35,052 nt of DNA from Anaerolineae bacterium (lineage in GTDB: Bacteria > Chloroflexota > Anaerolineae > Aggregatilineales > Phototrophicaceae), in the NCBI GenBank assembly GCA_022842885.1, contig JALHOR010000055.1, positions 1-35,052 on the forward strand, read 5' to 3'. A model generated the notes under the pieces. It did no database searches, had not been told where the DNA came from, and saw only the letters and a program-made list of their open reading frames with translations. Numbering within the stretch: position 1 is the stretch's first letter; every line of letters begins with the position of its first letter. The position numbers and the translations under genes were made by a program. Shown here in pieces: positions 1-8,797 of this stretch.

Positions 1-2
1 TA

Positions 3-1880
3 GCGACCTCCCGCACTAACGAACTCTATTTGCAAGAACCGATGGTCACGATGCGAAATGGGCGCTACGTCGTGCCATTAAAAGCCGATTACAAAGGCAA
101 AATACCCGGCATCGTGCATGATTCATCATCGTCCGGCGCAACTTTGTTTATCGAACCGTTGGAAACAGTCGAACTCAACAACCAATGGCGCGAATTGCAA
201 CTGGAAGAAGAAAAAGAAATTCGGCGCATTTTGGCGGCACTCACGGATATGGTGGGCGAAGACAGCGAAAATATCGTCCGCACGGTGGAAATTCTAGGGT
301 ATCTTGACCTGACCAATGCCAAAGCCCTCTATTCCCAACATCTGAATGCCGTACAACCCAAACTCGTCGGTTTCCACAAAAAAGACCATCCACAGCACCC
401 CGGCAGCACCATCTATCTCAAATCTGCCCGCCACCCCTTGCTCACTGGCAACATCGTTCCCATAGACATCGAATTTGATACCAATACATGGGTGATGGTC
501 ATCACCGGACCCAACACTGGCGGCAAGACCGTCTCGTTAAAAACTGTTGGCTTATTGGTATTGATGGCACAAGCCGGGCTGCATGTGCCAGCAGAAGAGG
601 GCGCATTCTCGGTGTTTGAGGGCGTTTTTGCCGATATTGGCGATGAGCAGAGCATCGAACAATCGCTTTCGACTTTTTCTTCGCACATGACCAATATCAT
701 CGGCATTTTGCGCGAATGTGATGATCGGTCGCTGGTGATTTTGGATGAGATGGGCGCTGGCACCGACCCGGCAGAAGGCTCGGCATTGGCACGCGCTTTG
801 TTGAATCGCTTGGTAGAACGGCGCGTGACAACGATGGTCAGCACGCATCATCCCGAACTCAAAATTTATGCGGTGGAAACGCCGGGCGTCCGTAACGCCA
901 GTGTGGAATTTAACCTAGAAACACTCGCCCCCACTTATCGGCTGATTGTGGGGCTGCCGGGGCGCTCGAATGCGTTGGCGATTGCCAACCGCTTAGGGCT
1001 TGACCCAACGATTATTCAAGCTGCCCGCGAATTGGTTGCGACTGAAGATTTGGTCGCAGATGATTTGCTGGATGAAATTCAGCGCACGCGGCGCGACATC
1101 ACTGTCCAACGCGATGCCGCCGCCGAACTGCGCGATGAGGCACAGCGTCAGCGTGACGAATTACAAGCGCGGCTAGATAAAATTGAAGATGAACGCCGCG
1201 ATGTGATTCGGGCGGCACGGCGTCATGCCGAAGAAGAACTTGAACTCTTTCGCAAAGAGGTCAAACGCCTGCAAAGTGATTTAAGAGTCGCCGGAATGCC
1301 ACTCGAAAAATTACGGGCAATCCAAGAAGCCGCCGAAAAATTAACGACGGTGGTTTTAGAGCCGATGGATGTTGGCGAAGTAGAGCGTGTCATTGATACG
1401 GATTGGACGCCGCGTTTGGGCGACACGGTTTATCTGGATAGCCTGAATGCTGAAGGCACGATTGTCGAAATGGACACTCGTGAGGCACAAGTGCAAGTGG
1501 GCAATTTGCGCGTGCGCGTCAAATATGGCGATATACGCAAGCGCAACCGCAGTGAACGCCGCGCCGATAAACGCGGACACAAGCGCGATTATGAACCCGT
1601 AGACAAACTCCCGCCGCCCGTTGAATCACCCGGTTTTGAGCTGGATTTGCGTGGGCTGCGCGTGGAAGAGGCACTCGAAAAATTAGACCGCTATATTGAC
1701 AATGCCTATCTTGCCGGATTGCCCTTTGCCCGTATCATTCATGGCAAAGGCACGGGGCGCTTGCGCGAAGCGATCCGTGAATTTTTGGGCAAGCATCGGC
1801 TCATTAGCAAAGCCACGATGGCAGACGAAAAAGAAGGTGGCGCGGGTGTGACGATTATTCATATGGTGCCACTGACGTAA
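3..1880 (+). CDS. mutS2: Endonuclease MutS2, 3' part (5' end outside window)
   Basis: The reading frame is open from the first full codon of the window, so the N-terminal part of the protein is missing. The visible 625 residues show the MutS-type ABC ATPase: Walker A GPNTGGKT at visible residues 169-176 and Walker B LVILDEMGAGTDP with Asp/Glu near 248-249. An Arg/Glu/Gln-rich coiled coil follows (nt about 1080-1290). The C-terminal Smr nuclease domain runs over nt 1638-1880, with the LDLRG motif and the HGKGTGRLR motif. This order (MutS core, ATPase, coiled coil, Smr) defines MutS2 rather than the mismatch-repair MutS. Known roles of the family are suppression of homologous recombination by cutting branched DNA and, in Bacillus, rescue of collided ribosomes; which applies here is not visible. 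The next gene starts 24 nt downstream and may be co-transcribed. Confidence 0.96.
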   Translation, partial: ATSRTNELYLQEPMVTMRNGRYVVPLKADYKGKIPGIVHDSSSSGATLFIEPLETVELNNQWRELQLEEEKEIRRILAALTDMVGEDSENIVRTVEILGYLDLTNAKALYSQHLNAVQPKLVGFHKKDHPQHPGSTIYLKSARHPLLTGNIVPIDIEFDTNTWVMVITGPNTGGKTVSLKTVGLLVLMAQAGLHVPAEEGAFSVFEGVFADIGDEQSIEQSLSTFSSHMTNIIGILRECDDRSLVILDEMGAGTDPAEGSALARALLNRLVERRVTTMVSTHHPELKIYAVETPGVRNASVEFNLETLAPTYRLIVGLPGRSNALAIANRLGLDPTIIQAARELVATEDLVADDLLDEIQRTRRDITVQRDAAAELRDEAQRQRDELQARLDKIEDERRDVIRAARRHAEEELELFRKEVKRLQSDLRVAGMPLEKLRAIQEAAEKLTTVVLEPMDVGEVERVIDTDWTPRLGDTVYLDSLNAEGTIVEMDTREAQVQVGNLRVRVKYGDIRKRNRSERRADKRGHKRDYEPVDKLPPPVESPGFELDLRGLRVEEALEKLDRYIDNAYLAGLPFARIIHGKGTGRLREAIREFLGKHRLISKATMADEKEGGAGVTIIHMVPLT

Positions 1881-1904
1881 CTGAATCATGCTAGGAAGAT
1901 GACC

Positions 1905-2876
1905 ATGTTAAAGCGTATTGTGTTATTTGTGTGTCTGTTATGGGTGATGGCACCCGTTTTATACGCGCAACCCGGCGGTGGCGCACGCCCAACCCCGGCA
2001 ATACCCAGTGGTGGCGGGGCAATGCCCGGTGGTCTCAATCCACAAGTAACACCCGGCGTGCCTAGCATCAATCCGCAAATGACACTACCAGCACCCGGCA
2101 TCAATCCGAATATGCCCAATTTGCAACTGACCGTTCCGAATATTCCTCTCGCGCTGCCCACCCTGCCTGCCAATTGGCAAGATTTTGTGATGCCGACAGG
2201 CATTCCCACCAATGCCGCCGATTTACAAACGGCATTGCAAGCGTTAGATGTGCCGTATGATGTGACATTGGCAGCACCCCTGTTTGAAAATTCGCAAGTG
2301 GCATATACGGCGATTATGGGCTTTGGGCAAACATATTTGGGCATCAATGCCGCGCCGCTTTACGCGACTGAATTTTCAACCGCAGAATTGGCACAATTGA
2401 CGACGCTATCCCCAGAAGCGCAGCAGTTGGCGCAAATTACGAGTCAATTTCCGGCAGAAGTGCAAGCTATTTTGGCACAAGCAACCGGCGTGGCATACGG
2501 CGCATTATTGAGCGACGGTGTGGCAATGGTCTATACAGGCGATTGCACCACTGAACAATGCACAGTCACAATGGATAATCTGCAATTCACGATTACCGAA
2601 GGCTCATTGGGCGGCTACGGATTATATCGCAGCACCAACATCACTTCTGCTGACCAAGCCTTAAACTTAATTCGCACGACCTATCCTGCGCTGGCAACCG
2701 TCAATTTAGCGCCAACAACGACTACCTCTGGGTATGCCTTTTCTGCCATTTCTGGCGAAGCTGCTAATGCCACGCTACAGGCTCATTACGCTGGTACGAT
2801 GACTGTCAATAATCAAACATTGGTGTACGCGCTGGTCGGAATCGGCACGGGCTATGCCGACATCGTGCGCCCGTAA
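1905..2876 (+). CDS. Secreted Pro/Asn-rich protein of unknown function
   Basis: This 323-residue protein begins with a clear signal peptide: Lys-Arg, a hydrophobic core (IVLFVCLLWVMAPVL) and a likely cleavage after LYA-Q. I chose ATG 1905 over ATG 1899 because AGGAAG at 1893-1898 then lies 6 nt upstream instead of touching the start. The mature N-terminus (roughly residues 20-95) is rich in Gly, Pro and Asn with degenerate INPxM/NPQ repeats, looking like a flexible linker. The rest is a globular Ala/Thr/Leu-rich domain with one close Cys pair (CTTEQC), which could form a disulfide outside the cell. I recognise no family. It follows mutS2 closely and is closed off by a strong terminator, so it probably ends that transcript. 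The role is unknown. Confidence 0.8.
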   Translation: MLKRIVLFVCLLWVMAPVLYAQPGGGARPTPAIPSGGGAMPGGLNPQVTPGVPSINPQMTLPAPGINPNMPNLQLTVPNIPLALPTLPANWQDFVMPTGIPTNAADLQTALQALDVPYDVTLAAPLFENSQVAYTAIMGFGQTYLGINAAPLYATEFSTAELAQLTTLSPEAQQLAQITSQFPAEVQAILAQATGVAYGALLSDGVAMVYTGDCTTEQCTVTMDNLQFTITEGSLGGYGLYRSTNITSADQALNLIRTTYPALATVNLAPTTTTSGYAFSAISGEAANATLQAHYAGTMTVNNQTLVYALVGIGTGYADIVRP

Positions 2877-2905
2877 CAAAATACCGCCATTAAATATGCT
2901 ACACT

Positions 2906-2933
2906 AAAGGCACAGCGCAGGCTGTGTCTTTTT
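2906..2933 (+). terminator. Rho-independent terminator after the secreted-protein gene
   Basis: An eight-pair stem (GGCACAGC against GCTGTGTC, with one G-U pair) closes a four-base loop and is followed by five T residues. Three further A-T pairs with the T run extend it. It lies 29 nt after the stop codon at 2876 and 20 nt before the start of the serine hydrolase. Confidence 0.8.
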
Positions 2934-2952
2934 GTTGATAAGGTTTACAGCT

Positions 2953-4410
2953 ATGGTTATTCAATATCATTTAGAGCGCAGCACGCCGGAAAGTCAGGGA
3001 ATCGCTTCTGATGCGATTCTTCAATTGGTTGAGGCGTTGGAAAAACAACCAAATGAATTGCATAGTTTTATGCTGCTGCGGCATGGCAGCATCGTCGCCG
3101 AAGGCTGGTGGTCGCCCTATCAACGTGGCTATCCGCATCTGTTGTTTTCACTTAGCAAAAGTTTTACCGCCACTGCCGTCGGTCTGGCTGTGAATGAAGG
3201 CTACTTTGCCATTGATGACCCGGTTTTGGCGTTCTTCCCGGATGAACAACCAGCAGAAGTGAGTGATTTTCTGGCGGCATTGCGCGTGCGGCATTTGCTG
3301 AGTATGTCCACAGGTCACGCGGTGGATACGTGGGCATCTATAAAGAATCAACCCAATAATGACTGGATTAGAACGTTCTTTGAAGTACCCATTGCTTATG
3401 AACCGGGGACACATTTTCTGTATAACACCGGGGCGACGTATCTCCTATCGGCGCTTGTACAAAAAACAACCGGGATGAAAGTATTAGATTATCTGCAACC
3501 CCGCCTGTTTGAGCCGTTGGGGATTGATAATCCCACTTGGGCAGAGTCACCCCAAGGCATCAATTTGGGGGGTGTTGGACTGAGCCTTAAAACCGAAGAC
3601 ATTGCCCGGTTTGGACAACTCTATCTGCAAAAAGGCATGTGGCAGGGAAACCGCATTTTGCCAGACGCATGGGTCGAAGCAGCAACCGCTTTTCAGATTG
3701 CCAATGGTGATACTGCTTCAGACAGTGATTGGGCGCAGGGCTATGGCTATCAATTCTGGCGCTGCCGCCATGATGCGTATCGCGGTGATGGCGCGTTTGG
3801 TCAATATTGTGTGGTCATGCCAGAACAAAATGCTGTCCTTGCTATCACGGGCGGCTTGGATGTTTTCGATATGCAAGAACCTCTGAATCGCGTTTGGGAG
3901 ATTTTGCTCCCAGCGATGCACGCTGCCCCCTTGCCGGACGATATACCAGCGCAGCAAAAATTGTCCGACAAGTTATCCTATCTCGCGCTGTCCCCGCAAC
4001 AAGGGGCGTTTACAATGCCCATAGCGTCGCAGGTTTCCGGGCAAATTTACGCGGTTGACGCTAATCATTTGGATATTGAGACGATTGCCCTGAACTTTAA
4101 TGAAGCGGATTGCCGAGTCAGCATCAAAACAACAATGGGGGAAGAAACAATTCCATGTGGTTACGGGGGCTGGCAGCATGGCTACACGTCGCTATTTAAC
4201 GGACAGTGGTTATCCGGTGCTACACCGGTCATTGCCAGCGGTGCTTGGACAGCCGAAACGCAATTTACGATGCTCATCCGGCTGTATGAAACGCCCTTCT
4301 ACTATAAGGTGGTTTTTCATTTTGTGGGTCACGAGATGTTGGTAGAAGCTCAAGTTAATGTATCGCTGGAATCGCTTGCACCGTTGCTGCTGACAGCACA
4401 ACGCCGATAA
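2953..4410 (+). CDS. Serine hydrolase of the beta-lactamase class C / EstB family
   Basis: The 485-residue protein has the penicillin-binding-protein fold signature S-L-S-K at residues 66-69 (nucleophile Ser66, Lys69) and a tyrosine motif LYNTG with Tyr157, as in class C beta-lactamases, EstB-type esterases and 6-aminohexanoate-dimer hydrolases. A GDGAFGQ segment near residue 280 is the likely third active-site strand. After about residue 345 comes a separate beta-rich domain of about 140 residues, like the C-terminal lipocalin-like domains of this family. There is no signal peptide, so it is probably cytoplasmic and more likely an esterase or peptidase than an antibiotic-resistance enzyme. 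ATG 2953 is preferred over the upstream TTG 2932 because ATAAGG lies 9 nt upstream. A terminator lies between it and the previous gene, so it is a separate unit. Confidence 0.88.
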   Translation: MVIQYHLERSTPESQGIASDAILQLVEALEKQPNELHSFMLLRHGSIVAEGWWSPYQRGYPHLLFSLSKSFTATAVGLAVNEGYFAIDDPVLAFFPDEQPAEVSDFLAALRVRHLLSMSTGHAVDTWASIKNQPNNDWIRTFFEVPIAYEPGTHFLYNTGATYLLSALVQKTTGMKVLDYLQPRLFEPLGIDNPTWAESPQGINLGGVGLSLKTEDIARFGQLYLQKGMWQGNRILPDAWVEAATAFQIANGDTASDSDWAQGYGYQFWRCRHDAYRGDGAFGQYCVVMPEQNAVLAITGGLDVFDMQEPLNRVWEILLPAMHAAPLPDDIPAQQKLSDKLSYLALSPQQGAFTMPIASQVSGQIYAVDANHLDIETIALNFNEADCRVSIKTTMGEETIPCGYGGWQHGYTSLFNGQWLSGATPVIASGAWTAETQFTMLIRLYETPFYYKVVFHFVGHEMLVEAQVNVSLESLAPLLLTAQRR

Positions 4411-4500
4411 AAGTATTGCTAAGTTCCGAGTGCTGAGTCGAAGCTACTCAGTGAACTTCGCTGCTTGCGTCGTCATCTGAAAACCGACGCCTAGCCCAAG

Positions 4501-4645
4501 AATAGGAAACCGATAATGCAACTCAATAAAATAATTGGGTAATTTGTAGGGGCGACCCGATGTGGTCGCCCAATGGCGGGAGCGCACATCGGCGCTCCCC
4601 TACGGTTGCCAAATTTAAATTTTAATCTCCATAATCGGTTCTATT
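4501..4645. repeat. MITE/REP-like palindromic intergenic element
   Basis: The core, 4546-4603, is bounded by GTAGGGG and CCCCTAC and holds two perfect hairpins. The first has arms 4550-4557 and 4564-4571 with loop CGATGT; the second has arms 4578-4585 and 4592-4599 with loop ACATCG. The two loops are exact reverse complements, so the element could instead pair end to end or form a four-way junction. Imperfect inverted flanks extend the symmetry: AATAGGAAACCGATAATG at 4501-4518 resembles the reverse complement of 4630-4645. From memory, GTAGGGGCGAC-type intergenic repeats are common in Chloroflexota and cyanobacteria; only one copy is seen in this window. Confidence 0.7.
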
Positions 4646-4649
4646 TTTA

Positions 4650-4745
4650 TTGCTTTTCTCTGCGTTCTTGGCGCCTTCGCGGTTCAAAAGATTTTCTTCG
4701 TGTGCTTCGTGCCTTCGTGGTTCAATCGTTGTTGCGGTTCAAATG
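4650..4745 (-). repeat. Intergenic repeat tract of the AACCACGAAGGCACGAAG type
   Basis: Read on the minus strand, this stretch repeats the words AACCACGAAGGCACGAAG, CACACGAAGAAAA, GAACCGCGAAGGCGCCAAG and AACGCAGAGAAA. These belong to a widespread intergenic repeat that is often mistranslated as NHKEHKGHEE-like peptides. Related short copies lie at 15447-15478 and 16668-16698. A reading frame covering 4573-4800 is made only of this tract and the neighbouring palindrome and is not a gene. Confidence 0.7.
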
Positions 4746-4834
4746 GTTTTGGTGGTTTGCGTCATTACACACCCTGCCCAAGCGTAATACTTTTCGCTAG
4801 AATAGCACGCGCTGTTTGACTCTTGGGGGTTCTT

Positions 4835-7291
4835 GTGCGGGCGGTTATCCTGCGTCATCATCTAGCGGTGCTGCTGTTCTATGCTATTTTGGCGATTATC
4901 ATCACATTTCCGGTGATTATGTCGCTGGATACGCAATTTTTGGGCGGCGATAACAGCGATGCCTACGAGATGGCACGGCATACTTGGTGGTTCAAACATG
5001 CCTTGCAAAATGGCATAGACCCCTTCTGGCAGAGCAATCTCGGCTATCCCGATGGCTTTTCGGGCGTGTCGCTGCAAGCCGATATTCTGCAATTTTTCCC
5101 CATGTGGTTCTTCGCGTTTTTGATGCCGCTGGCAAGCGCCTATAACATCACCATTTTGTTGACGATGGCACTCAACGGCTGGACAGTGTATTTGCTAGCA
5201 CGTTATCTATTGAATGCCCTCACCTCCCAGTCCCCTAATGGCGAAGCGGTATTCCAGAATACGATTCCGGCGCTCATTGCTGGCGTGGTGTTCATGGCAG
5301 CGCCTACGTTTCAGGGGCATTTGTTTGAGGGTCATGCTGGATTGATGGTGCAATATCCCGTTCCGTTGTATCTGTTGGCACTCTTTAAACTGACTGAAGG
5401 CAAAACCCTGAATTGGCGTTGGTTAGGCGCGGCGATTCTCTTTTTCCAGATGAGTCCTTCGGGTCATATGCTACAAGTGATTTATATGCTCATGCCTGTG
5501 ACTGGGCTATTTTTGCTGGCACGCTTGTATGTGCGTGATTGGGCAGGTGTGCGGCGTATTCTGCTCATGGGCAGCATCAGCAGCGTGATATTGTTGATAT
5601 TCCTGATTCCTTTGATTCAAGAGACATTGCAGCAAACCAGTTATACCGACGCAGGCGGTTATGTGCGTTACAGCGCCGATTTGTTGGGCATCGTGTCGCC
5701 ATCATTTTTTCATCCAGTATTTGGAGAACTGCTGCCCTACACCCGCGAAGTTTTGGGTGTGAATCTGGGCGAAGGCTCGATGTATGTGGGCATTATCGCT
5801 GGTATTTTGGCGGCACTTGGCGCAATCAAATTCAAAGCCGCCCGCTGGTGGCTGCTGCTGGCAGTCGTCACTTGGGTGCTGTCATTGGGTCCCGTGCTGA
5901 AAATTCTGGATGAACCCATCAAATTCACGATTGGCGAATATGAAACATATCTCACGCTGCCGCTGGCACTGGTGCAAAATTTACCGGGCTTGAGTTTGGC
6001 ACGCACGCCGGGGCGCTTTAACTTCGCGCTGGCGTTGGCGTTGGCTGTGTTGGCTGGATACGGCGCGGCGTATTTGTGGGAACATTTTTTCAAAAAGCGG
6101 CTGCCCGCTAAACGTCTTTTCCAATGGGGCGCTGTGGCGCTTATCACTGCCGGAATCGTGTTTGAGTATCAGATGTTTTTCCCGCTGCCCACGCGCCCGG
6201 CAGCTATTCCGCAGGCAGTCTATGATTTGCAACAACGGGATGATATTCGGGCGGTGTTCAACATTCCGTATGAGCATCTATTAGGCGCGAAAGATGCCCT
6301 TTTTTTGCAAACCGCCCATGAAAAACCACTTATCGCCGGGCATGTCACCCGCGAAACGCCCGTGAATCCGGCAAAATTGCGACTGCTGCAAACCACGCTT
6401 GACCCGGCACTGCTGAACGCCGCAGGTGCTGATATTATCATTTTGCATAAACAGCGTGCCGACCAACTTAAAACGTTGGAACAGTTAGAGGTACTGCTCG
6501 CTGAAAAATTCTCACCACCCATTTACGAAGATGAGCAAATCGCCATTTATGAAACCGCTTTAACCACTTTAGCGCCAAGCTATACCGTTCACATTAGCGA
6601 CGAGACGCGCATCCAACAGCACTATACCGCCGATTTTTATACCCCTAATGCCGCATGGATTGAACTAACTGCTACACTTTCGGCTGATGCGCTGGGGCAA
6701 ACGCTGCTGATTTATTTGAATAATACGCCAATTCATTCTGTGACGATTCAAGGGACACAGACGATTCGTGTTCCCATAGCTGTAGATGCCAACGGTTATT
6801 ATCGGGTACGCCTGTCGTTAGACCCGCCCTGCCCAGACAGGCATCATCCGGCGCTGACATGCCGCCATGTCGAGATTGGTGCTGTGGCACTGCGGCGCAT
6901 CAACGATGGCTTGGTTTATAATTTAATTCGTTACGAAAATAATATCGAATTGGCAGCGTCGCATGTTGGGGCGCAGGGTCATGATAACGTGCATATCCGC
7001 TTGTGGTGGCAGTTTGGCGCAGCGATGCAAGATGAAAATTTCCGGCGCTTCGTGCATGTGTTGGATGAAAATGGCAACCAAGTCGCAGGTTACGACAGTG
7101 CCTTAATTACCGGTCATAGCGATTGGCTGGAAACCATTTCGCTGGATATAGCGCAACTACCGCCGGGGGACTATCAAGTTCGCACCGGTTGGTATCACTT
7201 CGCCGATTTGCGCCGCTTCGCTGTCCTCACGCCGGATATTCCCGGTGGGCAAGACGCCGCGCCTATCATTGGTGAATTTGCAATAGAATAA
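4835..7291 (+). CDS. Large multi-pass membrane protein, GT-C/YfhO-like, with soluble C-terminal part
   Basis: This protein of about 818 residues has a polytopic N-terminal half with about 10-12 membrane segments, from the first helix (AVLLFYAILAIIITFP) to about residue 465. The first outside loop carries an acidic motif, GGDNSDAYEMARHTWWF, in the position where GT-C glycosyltransferases hold their catalytic Asp. The C-terminal 350 residues are soluble and contain beta-sandwich-like stretches, ending in a segment with RFVHVLDENGNQ and LPPGDYQVRTGWYH. Such tails are common in Chloroflexota lipid-sugar-dependent glycosyltransferases. The likely role is transfer of a sugar from a lipid carrier to cell-surface material; the substrate is unknown. 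I prefer GTG 4835, with the GGGGGT at 4825-4830 upstream, to TTG 4823. It appears to be a single-gene unit. Confidence 0.72.
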   Translation: MRAVILRHHLAVLLFYAILAIIITFPVIMSLDTQFLGGDNSDAYEMARHTWWFKHALQNGIDPFWQSNLGYPDGFSGVSLQADILQFFPMWFFAFLMPLASAYNITILLTMALNGWTVYLLARYLLNALTSQSPNGEAVFQNTIPALIAGVVFMAAPTFQGHLFEGHAGLMVQYPVPLYLLALFKLTEGKTLNWRWLGAAILFFQMSPSGHMLQVIYMLMPVTGLFLLARLYVRDWAGVRRILLMGSISSVILLIFLIPLIQETLQQTSYTDAGGYVRYSADLLGIVSPSFFHPVFGELLPYTREVLGVNLGEGSMYVGIIAGILAALGAIKFKAARWWLLLAVVTWVLSLGPVLKILDEPIKFTIGEYETYLTLPLALVQNLPGLSLARTPGRFNFALALALAVLAGYGAAYLWEHFFKKRLPAKRLFQWGAVALITAGIVFEYQMFFPLPTRPAAIPQAVYDLQQRDDIRAVFNIPYEHLLGAKDALFLQTAHEKPLIAGHVTRETPVNPAKLRLLQTTLDPALLNAAGADIIILHKQRADQLKTLEQLEVLLAEKFSPPIYEDEQIAIYETALTTLAPSYTVHISDETRIQQHYTADFYTPNAAWIELTATLSADALGQTLLIYLNNTPIHSVTIQGTQTIRVPIAVDANGYYRVRLSLDPPCPDRHHPALTCRHVEIGAVALRRINDGLVYNLIRYENNIELAASHVGAQGHDNVHIRLWWQFGAAMQDENFRRFVHVLDENGNQVAGYDSALITGHSDWLETISLDIAQLPPGDYQVRTGWYHFADLRRFAVLTPDIPGGQDAAPIIGEFAIE

Positions 7292-7335
7292 AGTCTATTC
7301 CTCAAAATATTTATCTTTAACACAAGGATATTCCC

Positions 7336-7881
7336 ATGAATCCCACCTCTTTATATATTGGTGAACGCTTACGCTTGGCAGCGCCCCAACCCGGCGATGC
7401 TGACATCATGGCACGCTGGACAGAAGATAGCCATTATTGGCGAATGCTAGACGATGACCCTGCCCGGTTACTGACGGCGGGCGAAATGGATAGAAGTCCC
7501 GGCGGCGCAGAGTTTCGCTTACGGACGTTGGCAGAAGATAAATTAATTGGATTTGTGGCGTTGTTTCATATCAATCATCGTCATCAAAGCGCCATGATGG
7601 CAATTGGCATTGGCGAACCCGAATATCGCAGTAAAGGCTATGGCAATGAGGCTTTACGGCTGATATTGAATTATGCTTTTCGGGAATTGAATTTATATCG
7701 GTTGGGCTTAAACGTCTTTGAATATAACACTGCTGCCATCCGTGCTTATGAGCGTGTTGGCTTTGTGCGCGAAGGCGTGCGCCGCCAATCCATCGTGCGC
7801 GATGGCAAACGCTACGATGAATACCAATATGGCATCTTATATTCCGAATGGGCAGAACGCTATTGGAGCGACGAAGCATGA
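7336..7881 (+). CDS. GNAT acetyltransferase, RimJ/RimL type
   Basis: The 181-residue protein matches the RimJ/RimL-like GNAT fold throughout. The acetyl-CoA-binding motif A is EYRSKGYGNEALRLIL (residues about 96-111), matching the Q/R-x-x-G-x-G/A pattern. It is followed by NLYRLGLNVFEYNTAAIRAY, the family's usual beta4-beta5 block with the N-x-x-A-I-x-x-Y motif, and VGFVREG. The substrate could be a protein N-terminus, an amino acid or an antibiotic and cannot be told from sequence. AAGGA at 7323-7327 lies 8 nt before ATG 7336. Its stop codon overlaps the start of a second, unrelated GNAT gene, so the two are translated together. Confidence 0.92.
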   Translation: MNPTSLYIGERLRLAAPQPGDADIMARWTEDSHYWRMLDDDPARLLTAGEMDRSPGGAEFRLRTLAEDKLIGFVALFHINHRHQSAMMAIGIGEPEYRSKGYGNEALRLILNYAFRELNLYRLGLNVFEYNTAAIRAYERVGFVREGVRRQSIVRDGKRYDEYQYGILYSEWAERYWSDEA

Positions 7882-8792
7882 GCCTACTACTGCGACCAGA
7901 AACACCAGCAGATTTTGCGGCGATTGCGACGCTGCATGTGCTGGCATTTGAGGAACGCATGGAGGAAGCGGTTATCGTGGCATTGTTACGCCAACGCCGA
8001 GACTATGACCCCGAACTTTCTTTAGTAGCAGAACTCGATGGGCAAGTGGTGGGTCATGCCCTCTTTATGCCGTATCGCGTGCGCTTGTTAAACACCGAGA
8101 TTCGGGCTGTTTGCCTTGCCCCCATTGGTATTCATCCTCGCTTCCAGAAGCAGGGTATCGGCGGCAAATTAATTGCCGAAGGACACCGTATCGCCCAACA
8201 GAAGCAGTATGCCTTCAGTTTTCTGCTAGGGCATACCGATTATTATCCGCGTTTTGGTTATCGTACCCACTTGTTCGGCAGTGCCGCGCTCACTGTTGCG
8301 CCGGATTCCACAGCGGATTTGTTGCAGGTAAAGCCTGTACGCGAGAGTTATCTAGTGGCTTTAGTTGACTTGTGGCAGCGCGAAGAAGCTAACGTTGATT
8401 TTGCACTCATGCCGAGTCTATCGCTGGTAGATTGGCTGAGTCCCAATCCGATGGTGAAAGCCGAAGTCTATCTGAAGCATGGAGCAATTGTCGGCTATAC
8501 CCGCATCCAAATAGGCGAAACGCCGCGTGTACTCGTTTTTCTGGCACGCAATGCGGCAGCGGCAAAAGCGATGGTTGCGACTCTCTCTCCACAGAATCAG
8601 CCTATCACTTTGCCGTTGCATCCATTATCAGCATCAGCGCAAGGTTTAGGGTTGCCCAAAGCTGAAGCATGGGCAGCCGCGATGGCATGTCCGTTGGTCG
8701 CTGGCATTTTGGACGAGTACATCGCGCAAGTCACCTCCGGCAACCGTCCGCCGGGACGCCCAATTTGGGGAACGGCGTTTGAGTTGGCGTAA
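7878..8792 (+). CDS. GNAT acetyltransferase, YhbS-like, with C-terminal extension
   Basis: I start this 304-residue protein at ATG 7878, whose ATG overlaps the TGA of the previous gene (ATGA), typical of translational coupling. The first 150 residues are a GNAT domain: APIGIHPRFQKQGIGGKLIAEG holds the acetyl-CoA loop QKQGIG, followed by FSFLLGHTDYYPRFGY, a signature of the YhbS/COG3153 group. Residues 150-304 form an extra region I do not recognise (VDFALMPSLSLVDWLSPNP, VLVFLARNAAAAKAM); it may be a second, degenerate GNAT-like half, as in some double-GNAT proteins. The pairing with a RimJ-like gene suggests a shared modification task, which is inference. A terminator follows 6 nt after the stop. 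Confidence 0.85.
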   Translation: MSLLLRPETPADFAAIATLHVLAFEERMEEAVIVALLRQRRDYDPELSLVAELDGQVVGHALFMPYRVRLLNTEIRAVCLAPIGIHPRFQKQGIGGKLIAEGHRIAQQKQYAFSFLLGHTDYYPRFGYRTHLFGSAALTVAPDSTADLLQVKPVRESYLVALVDLWQREEANVDFALMPSLSLVDWLSPNPMVKAEVYLKHGAIVGYTRIQIGETPRVLVFLARNAAAAKAMVATLSPQNQPITLPLHPLSASAQGLGLPKAEAWAAAMACPLVAGILDEYIAQVTSGNRPPGRPIWGTAFELA

Positions 8793-8797
8793 TTTGG

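Larger units (their letters stand above)
4411..4834. other. Long intergenic region filled with repeat elements
   Basis: No credible gene lies in this gap of about 420 bases. Just after the serine hydrolase is a short hairpin (CTGAGT 4433-4438 with ACTCAG 4446-4451) without a T run, a weak terminator candidate. The middle holds a palindromic repeat (4501-4645) and then a tract of the CGAAGGCACGAAG type (4650-4745), both listed separately. Near the next gene, TAATAC (4785) and TAGAAT (4798) are possible -10 boxes, but neither has a convincing -35 box. Confidence 0.6.

Noticed and set aside
413..851. Long minus-strand frames inside mutS2
   Set aside because: They lie opposite strongly conserved MutS2 motifs and have no SD; they are shadows of the real frame.
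4573..4800. Open frame of 75 codons in the intergenic gap
   Set aside because: It is made entirely of the palindromic element and the CGAAGG-type repeat tract and has no SD or protein-like composition.
5737..6522. Several 100-136-codon minus-strand frames inside the large membrane protein gene
   Set aside because: They are opposite a clear polytopic membrane protein, lack SD sites and show shadow-like composition.
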